In this document: piece by piece, positions 22,982 through 26,946 of the stretch | Layout of the letters: each line of letters begins with the position of its first letter | Numbering within the stretch: the first letter of the stretch is position 1 | Origin: Betaproteobacteria bacterium | GTDB lineage: Bacteria; Pseudomonadota; Gammaproteobacteria; Burkholderiales; SG8-39 | Length of the DNA: 26,946 bases | Direction: 5' to 3' | Assembly (NCBI GenBank): GCA_019237595.1 | Contig: JAFAGU010000227.1 | Location: 1-26,946 of the forward strand | Position numbers and translations under genes: made by a program | The notes under the pieces: generated by a model | Databases searched by the model: none | What the model saw: only the letters and a program-made list of their open reading frames with translations | Told to the model about the DNA's origin: nothing

Positions 22982-23760
22982 GCCGGTTCCCTCACCAGTG
23001 CACGGAGCCGCCCCTGGAGGCGAATGAATTCCGCGCTTTCCGGGCGCCGCGGGTGCGCGAGCGGCACCTCGACGGTCTCGCGCAGTCCCGCGGGCCGTGC
23101 GCCGAGCACGAATACGCGGTCCGACATGGCGAGCGCCTCGTGCAGCGAATGCGTCACCATGACGACCGCTTTCAGCGGCGCCTGCGGATCGAGCCAGAGC
23201 CGCACGAGCTCCTCGTTCAGCGCATCGCGCGTGAGCTCGTCGAGCGCGCCGAACGGCTCGTCGAGGAGCAGGATCTCCGGGTCGGAGACGAGGGCCCGGG
23301 CGAGCGCGACGCGTTGCTGCATGCCGCCGGAGAGCTCGCGCGGATAGGCCGACTCGAACCCCTCGAGCCGCACCCGGCGCAGGATGCGCTGCGCCTTCGC
23401 CTCGTCGAGCGGGGAGGCGCGATTTCCGCCGAGCGCGATCTCGAGCGGCAGGAGCACGTTCTCGAGGGTCGTGCGCCACGGCAGGAGGAGCGGCTTCTGG
23501 AACATGAAGGAAAGCTGCAGGCCCTGCGTGCCCTCGCGCGGGTCGCGCCCGCACACCCGCACGGCGCCGCCCGACGGAGCGACGAGGCCCGCCATGGCGC
23601 GCAGGAGCGTCGATTTTCCGCAGCCGCTCGGCCCGAGCAGCGAGACGAACTCGCGCTCGCGCACCGTGAGGCTCAGGCCCTCGAGCACCTTGAGGGCGCC
23701 GAAGCGAAGGCTCAGCGCCTCGAGCTCGATGCAAGGCGCCGCTTCGTCCGCGCTCGCCAT
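22978..23760 (-). CDS. ABC transporter ATP-binding protein (TauB/SsuB/ThiZ-like)
   Basis: ATPase of 260 residues. Walker A GPSGCGKST (residues 43-51), Q-loop SFMFQKPLLLPW, signature LSGGMQQR, Walker B ILLLDEPFGALD and switch His in VTHSLHEAL are all intact. The MFQ...LLPW motif is typical of the taurine/nitrate/thiamine-precursor class. The ATG at 23760 follows the binding-protein stop by 23 nt and begins MASADEAAPCIELEALSLRF; upstream in-frame codons up to that stop offer no better start. The ribosome-binding site is weak. Confidence 0.93.
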   Translation of the reverse strand: MASADEAAPCIELEALSLRFGALKVLEGLSLTVREREFVSLLGPSGCGKSTLLRAMAGLVAPSGGAVRVCGRDPREGTQGLQLSFMFQKPLLLPWRTTLENVLLPLEIALGGNRASPLDEAKAQRILRRVRLEGFESAYPRELSGGMQQRVALARALVSDPEILLLDEPFGALDELTRDALNEELVRLWLDPQAPLKAVVMVTHSLHEALAMSDRVFVLGARPAGLRETVEVPLAHPRRPESAEFIRLQGRLRALVREPA

Positions 23761-23783
23761 GGCGCGCGGCGCGAGGGCCGCCC

Positions 23784-24731
23784 TCACTGAGGCAGGAAGC
23801 GGGTCGTGAAGGCCTTGTCGAGCGGGAGCGGCGCCTTCAGGAAGCCGCCCTTCAGCAGGAGCTCCTGCATCGCTGTCCATTGCGCCGGGTCCATGGAACC
23901 GAGCGGGCGATCGTCGGGCTTCAGGAGCCCGATGCTTTCCTTCATCATCGCGAGCTCGTGGCCGTAGGTGAGCTTGTTCCCCGCCTTGACGGTGAGCTCG
24001 GCGGCTTCTTCCGGGCGCGCCACCGCATCGCTCCAGCCCTTGAGCGTCGCGGCGACGAAGCGCTTCACGACGTCGGGTTTTTCCGCCAGCATCTTCTCGG
24101 TGGTGAAGAGCGTGTCCGCGTAGAGGTTGATGCCGAAGCTCGCGGGCCAGATGACGTTGACCTCGAAGCCTTTTTCGCGCGCGGTGATCACCTCGTTGAT
24201 CACGTACCCAGGCCACACGTCGACCTGACCGGTGAGGAGAGGTGTCATGTCGAACTTGACCGGAACTTCGGTGAGGTCCTGCGACGACACGCCGGCCTTG
24301 CCGAGGATCGCCCGGTAGATGAGCTCCTCGTTGCCGCCGACCTTGAGGCCGATCTTGCGTCCGCGGAACTGGGCGGGCTCCGAAATCCCGGAGGGCTTGA
24401 GCGCGAAGAGCACGAACGGATTCTTCCGATAGAGGACCGCGAGCGCGACGACCGGCACGCCCTTGCCGCGCGCGATGAGGATCTGGTCGGCGCCGGTCAC
24501 GCCGAACTGCTCGTTGCCGCCGGCGACCATTTGCACCGCCGGGAAGTCCGGGCCGCCGGGCTGGATCGAGACGTCCAGGCCCGCCTCCTGATAGAAGCCC
24601 TTTTCCTTCGCGACGTAGAAGCCGGCGAACTGCGCCTGGTTGAACCACTTGAGCCGCACCGTCACCGCGTCGGCCGCTGCGGCGCTCCAGGCAAGCGATG
24701 CGAGGGCGAGTCCCGCGACGAATGCTTTCAT
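23784..24731 (-). CDS. Nmt1/ThiY-like ABC substrate-binding protein
   Basis: Periplasmic binding protein of 315 residues. A Sec signal (MKAFVAGLALASLAWSAAAA) precedes VTVRLKWFNQAQFAGFYVAKEKGFYQEAGLDV, the hallmark opening of the Nmt1/THI5-like family, whose known ligands include pyrimidine precursors of thiamine and other heterocycles. Further landmarks are GADQILIARGKGVPVVALA and YRKNPFVLFALK. The second in-frame ATG (24731) is chosen because GGAGG lies 5 nt upstream; an ATG 12 nt earlier would include that site in the gene. It is first in the transporter/amidohydrolase operon, behind the LysR gene. A ring-shaped pyrimidine or s-triazine ligand is inferred from the enzyme at the operon's end. 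Confidence 0.92.
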   Translation of the reverse strand: MKAFVAGLALASLAWSAAAADAVTVRLKWFNQAQFAGFYVAKEKGFYQEAGLDVSIQPGGPDFPAVQMVAGGNEQFGVTGADQILIARGKGVPVVALAVLYRKNPFVLFALKPSGISEPAQFRGRKIGLKVGGNEELIYRAILGKAGVSSQDLTEVPVKFDMTPLLTGQVDVWPGYVINEVITAREKGFEVNVIWPASFGINLYADTLFTTEKMLAEKPDVVKRFVAATLKGWSDAVARPEEAAELTVKAGNKLTYGHELAMMKESIGLLKPDDRPLGSMDPAQWTAMQELLLKGGFLKAPLPLDKAFTTRFLPQ

Positions 24732-24855
24732 GAGAGCCTCCATGCTGTCGCCGCGAAATGCGGCGTGCGCGGCCCATTCTGCGCGGCGCGAGCGAGCGCG
24801 ACGAGCAGGGAATTGCGCTCGGAGCGATGCCGAAAAGCGCTCGCTCAGGCGCCCC
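24732..24855 (-). promoter_or_regulatory. Gap between the LysR gene and the transporter operon, probable promoter
   Basis: This 124-bp gap precedes the Nmt1-like binding-protein gene on the minus strand, so it should hold the operon promoter and LysR target. I cannot point to a reliable T-N11-A site or -10/-35 boxes, and no strong terminator follows the LysR stop. Xanthine-I (NMT1-motif) riboswitches are known upstream of such genes, but I could not match one by eye. Confidence 0.35.
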
Positions 24856-25827
24856 TTACGCGCCGTCGAGCGATTGGCGCAGCTGCTCGGAGAATTCGGC
24901 GGCGGCGATCGGCAGGACGCGGCCGCGCCGCGCGGCGAGGAGGAGCTGCGTGCGCCCAAGGGAGACGTCGACGAGGGGGACCGCCGCCATTTCCCCGCGG
25001 GCGAGGTCGTGCGCCGCGCCGGTGCGGAACTGGAAGCAGATCGCCTGGCTCTCGCGGGCGTAGGCCTTCATCATCTCGACGGAATTGGAAACGAGCGCCG
25101 GCTCGAGCCGGAACGACGCGCGATTGAGCGCGCGCTCGATGAGCGCGCGACCGGCGAGCGTGGGGTCGGAAAGGGCAATCGGGTAGGGCCGGCAGTCCCT
25201 CAGCCGCAGCGATCGCTGGCGCGCGAGCGGATGGTCCTTCGCCATGACGGCGCAGAAGGGTTGCGCCACGCTCGCGAGAACGGTGATGTCGCGGTTCTGC
25301 GGCGTCTCGTGCGTGAGCAGGAGATCCACGGAGTCCGCCGCGAGCGCGGCCTCGAGTGCGGCGGGCGCGCCCACGTGGACGTGGAAGCGCACGCCGGGAT
25401 GGCGCGACTGGAAGGCGGAGATCGCGCTGGGGAGGAGCTGCCCCGCGACCGACTCCGCCGCCCCGACGCGCACTTCGCCGCGGACGAGCCCGCGCAGCCG
25501 CTCGATCTGCGAGCCGACGAGCTCGAGCTCCGAGAGGCTGCGCCGCACGTAGCTCGCGAAGAGCTCGCCCGCCGCGGTCGGGCGCACGCCGCGCGGCAGC
25601 CGCTCGAAGAGCGTCTCGCCGAGCTCTTCTTCGAGGTCGAGGATGCGCCGATTGAGCGCCGACGAAGCGACGTGCAGCGCCTCCGCGGCGCGGCGGATGG
25701 AGCCGTACCGGACGACCGCGTCGACATACGCGAGGATGCGCGGCGGCCGCAGCGCGTGGCGCTGGCCCGCCCGCGCGAAGCGCTTGGCGCCGCTTGCGTC
25801 GCGGCGAGGCTTGGCAGGCTTGGGCAT
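24856..25827 (-). CDS. LysR family transcriptional regulator
   Basis: DNA-binding regulator of 323 residues. The winged helix-turn-helix lies at about residues 27-88 (RILAYVDAVVRYGSIRRAAE, ALNRRILDLEEELGETLFER, RGVRPTAAGE), followed by a linker helix and an effector-binding domain (GEVRVGAAESVAGQLLPSAI). The N-terminus is about 25 residues longer than usual and basic. It lies directly upstream of, and in the same orientation as, the Nmt1-type importer and ring-opening amidohydrolase. It therefore probably senses their substrate or nitrogen status, as AtzR does for cyanurate genes; that parallel is inference. There is no clear ribosome-binding site before the ATG. Confidence 0.92.
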   Translation of the reverse strand: MPKPAKPRRDASGAKRFARAGQRHALRPPRILAYVDAVVRYGSIRRAAEALHVASSALNRRILDLEEELGETLFERLPRGVRPTAAGELFASYVRRSLSELELVGSQIERLRGLVRGEVRVGAAESVAGQLLPSAISAFQSRHPGVRFHVHVGAPAALEAALAADSVDLLLTHETPQNRDITVLASVAQPFCAVMAKDHPLARQRSLRLRDCRPYPIALSDPTLAGRALIERALNRASFRLEPALVSNSVEMMKAYARESQAICFQFRTGAAHDLARGEMAAVPLVDVSLGRTQLLLAARRGRVLPIAAAEFSEQLRQSLDGA

Positions 25828-25873
25828 CGTCGAGAGTCCGGGGCGGGCGAGCAGATCGCCGGTCTGGCTCCTT

Positions 25874-26029
25874 TTATTTCGCGAGAGCGCGGCGGCTCTT
25901 CACGATGAGCGCGCGCGCCTCCCAGGCGAGCGCAGCCGCAAGGGCGATGGCGAGCTGGGATTCGCGGCGGCGCACGCCGCTTTTTCGAAGGAGCGCCTCG
26001 GTCCGCGCTCGAACGGCGGCGCGCTTCAA
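25874..26029 (-). CDS. Small basic protein, 51 residues, unknown function
   Basis: A short frame starting with TTG that overlaps the stop of the preceding gene (TTGA junction). The product is Arg/Ala-rich: KRAAVRARTEALLRKSGVRR, then RESQLAIALAAALAWEARA, then LIVKSRRALAK. It could form one amphipathic or membrane-lying helix between basic ends. Evidence for coding is the coupled start and GC-rich third positions; there is no recognised family. It reads through a hairpin plus T5 that would otherwise look like a plus-strand terminator (25964-25985). Confidence 0.45.
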   Translation of the reverse strand: MKRAAVRARTEALLRKSGVRRRESQLAIALAAALAWEARALIVKSRRALAK

Positions 26030-26709
26030 ACTCCGCCTCCGAAGGACATGCGCGCTTCGCGCAGCACGACGATGGCGGCGTCGAGGTCGCTGCGGCGAAT
26101 GCGCAGGCGCTCGAGAGCTTGCGTGCCATTACTTCGCGCTTTGTCGAAGAGCTGGGCCTGCACTTCCTGCGGCGGGAGCTTGCCTACGCCTTCTCCGTCC
26201 GCGCGGAGGAGCGGCGCGACGGCGGAAAGGGCGATCGCGACCATCGGCAGGACGTCGAGCACTTCGGAGGGCGACTCCATGCGCTTGCGCGGAGGGGTGA
26301 GCTGGAAGTAGGCGATGGCACAGGCGAGCTCGAGAGGCACGAGGACGTCGTGCGCTTCGGCCGGCATCGCCGCTTGCGCGTTGGATTTGGGCGCGCCGCC
26401 ATCGACGAGGTCCTGGAGCCATCGCAGGCGCTCGCCCAGGCGCGCGGCCAGCTCGCCGCGCAGGGGCTCGGCGCGAGCGCGGCCGAGCGCATCCGCATCG
26501 ATCTGCACGAGGCGGGCGAGCAGGGCGACGATGCGGTGCGGCGCGTGGATCTCGAGCGTCTTCGCCATGACCTGGAGGTTCGGTCCCTCGGTCGTCCCCT
26601 CCGCCGCGTGCCGCTCGTGCATGCGCCGCACGAGCGCGGCGAGGTTCTCGTTCGACATTCCGCCAGCCATCTGCAGATTATCCGCGCGCTTTTCCACTTC
26701 GTCTTGCAT
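26026..26709 (-). CDS. Hypothetical protein, 227 residues, unrecognised
   Basis: Soluble, mainly helical protein: MQDEVEKRADNLQMAGGMSN, NLAALVRRMHERHA, KTLEIHAPHRIVALLARLVQ, ERLRWLQDLVDG, then a more hydrophobic middle (LVPLELACAIAYFQL) and a C-terminal KARSNGTQALERLRIRRSDL. I see no catalytic motif, signal peptide or true membrane span. In-frame Met codons at residues 14 and 18 are alternative starts; none has a good ribosome-binding site. It is followed by, and overlaps, the small basic protein gene. Coding is supported by a long frame with no stronger competitor on either strand. Confidence 0.6.
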   Translation of the reverse strand: MQDEVEKRADNLQMAGGMSNENLAALVRRMHERHAAEGTTEGPNLQVMAKTLEIHAPHRIVALLARLVQIDADALGRARAEPLRGELAARLGERLRWLQDLVDGGAPKSNAQAAMPAEAHDVLVPLELACAIAYFQLTPPRKRMESPSEVLDVLPMVAIALSAVAPLLRADGEGVGKLPPQEVQAQLFDKARSNGTQALERLRIRRSDLDAAIVVLREARMSFGGGV

Positions 26710-26787
26710 TCGGGAAAGACGGCCGCCGGAACCGCTGCCGGACGGGAACCTCTAAGCCATACCGGCTCGCCAAGGCCGGGCTTTGCC

Positions 26788-26910
26788 ATGCCACTGTCGC
26801 AAGACCCTCGCGGCCCCGGGGATCTCCCCCGGACTCGCATCCTTCTGTATGTCGCCGCGGCGCTCGGCGCGCTCGTGCTCGCGCTGCTCGCCCTGCGGCT
26901 CTTCTCCTAG
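26788..26910 (+). CDS. Possible 40-residue single-span membrane protein
   Basis: A short ATG frame giving MPLSQDPRGPGDLPRTRILL and then a hydrophobic helix YVAAALGALVLALLALRLFS. Charged N-terminus plus one membrane helix is a common small-protein pattern. There is no clear ribosome-binding site, and its stop overlaps the apparent stop of a minus-strand gene at the window edge (CTAG). Divergent from the 227-residue protein. Function unknown. Confidence 0.38.
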   Translation: MPLSQDPRGPGDLPRTRILLYVAAALGALVLALLALRLFS

Positions 26911-26946
26911 GCGGCCTTGCGCAAGTCCTCGAAGTCGATGCAGGCG
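26907..26946 (-). CDS. Possible 3' end of a gene entering from the right edge
   Basis: The minus strand reads ACIDFEDLRKAA and then TAG. Twelve codons are too few to name a family. It is listed because the frame is open to the edge and its composition looks coding. Confidence 0.28.
   Translation of the reverse strand, partial: ACIDFEDLRKAA

Noticed and set aside
24732..24855. Xanthine-I (NMT1-motif) riboswitch before the Nmt1-type binding-protein gene
   Set aside because: The gene class makes it worth testing, but I could not align the leader to the motif by eye. A covariance-model scan would decide.
25964..25985. Hairpin GCGGCG-GCGCA-CGCCGC followed by T5, like a plus-strand terminator
   Set aside because: The neighbouring genes are on the minus strand and the region is read by the small coupled frame 25874-26029. 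The motif is better explained as coding sequence.

Overview
The window is GC-rich (roughly two-thirds G+C), densely coded, with many ATGA-type stop/start overlaps and frequent GTG/TTG starts. Gene families (BMP-type and branched-chain-type ABC transporters, a 'YGTKFAEPF'-type outer-membrane channel, LysR regulator) suggest a betaproteobacterium of Burkholderiales type. This is inference from protein style, not a database result. I see no rRNA, tRNA, CRISPR array, insertion sequence or phage gene.

Layout. (1) 1-3040, minus strand: a BMP-family binding protein and two permeases, the last cut by the left edge. (2) 3041-3266: a divergent control region rich in inverted repeats. (3) 3267-11810, plus strand: a complete second BMP-type transporter (ATPase, two permeases, binding protein) running straight into adenine deaminase, a Rieske oxygenase, an 8-oxoguanine-deaminase-like amidohydrolase and a guanine-deaminase-like enzyme, the four enzyme genes overlapping one another. 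(4) 12007-12933, plus: an outer-membrane channel. (5) 13001-14277, minus: a polysaccharide-deacetylase-fold hydrolase and an NTF2-like protein. (6) 14361-18841, plus: a Liv-type transporter, with an intrinsic terminator after the binding-protein gene and with LivM, LivG and LivF fused in one 795-residue polypeptide. (7) 18900-20003, minus: a third, orphan BMP binding protein, divergent from (8) 20089-21151, plus: a 57-residue ribbon-helix-helix protein and a DUF1989 enzyme. (9) 21132-25827, minus: LysR regulator, Nmt1/ThiY-type binding protein, ATPase, permease and a ring-opening amidohydrolase (cyanuric acid amidohydrolase/barbiturase family). (10) 25874-26946: small unrecognised genes.

Reading it together: this looks like a nitrogen-heterocycle scavenging island. 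It has an outer-membrane channel, up to four ABC uptake systems, three hydrolytic purine deaminases, one oxygenase that could replace a molybdenum xanthine dehydrogenase step, and a ring-opening enzyme with its own importer and regulator. The deaminase assignments are good at family level. The substrates of the Rieske enzyme, the DUF1989 protein, the deacetylase-fold hydrolase and all transporters are inferred from context only.

The most interesting unexplained parts are the Rieske oxygenase inside a purine-deaminase operon, the RHH/DUF1989 unit with a dyad operator candidate shared with the divergent binding-protein gene, the triple LivMGF fusion with a degenerate signature in its first ATPase, and the hairpin-rich 226-bp control region.
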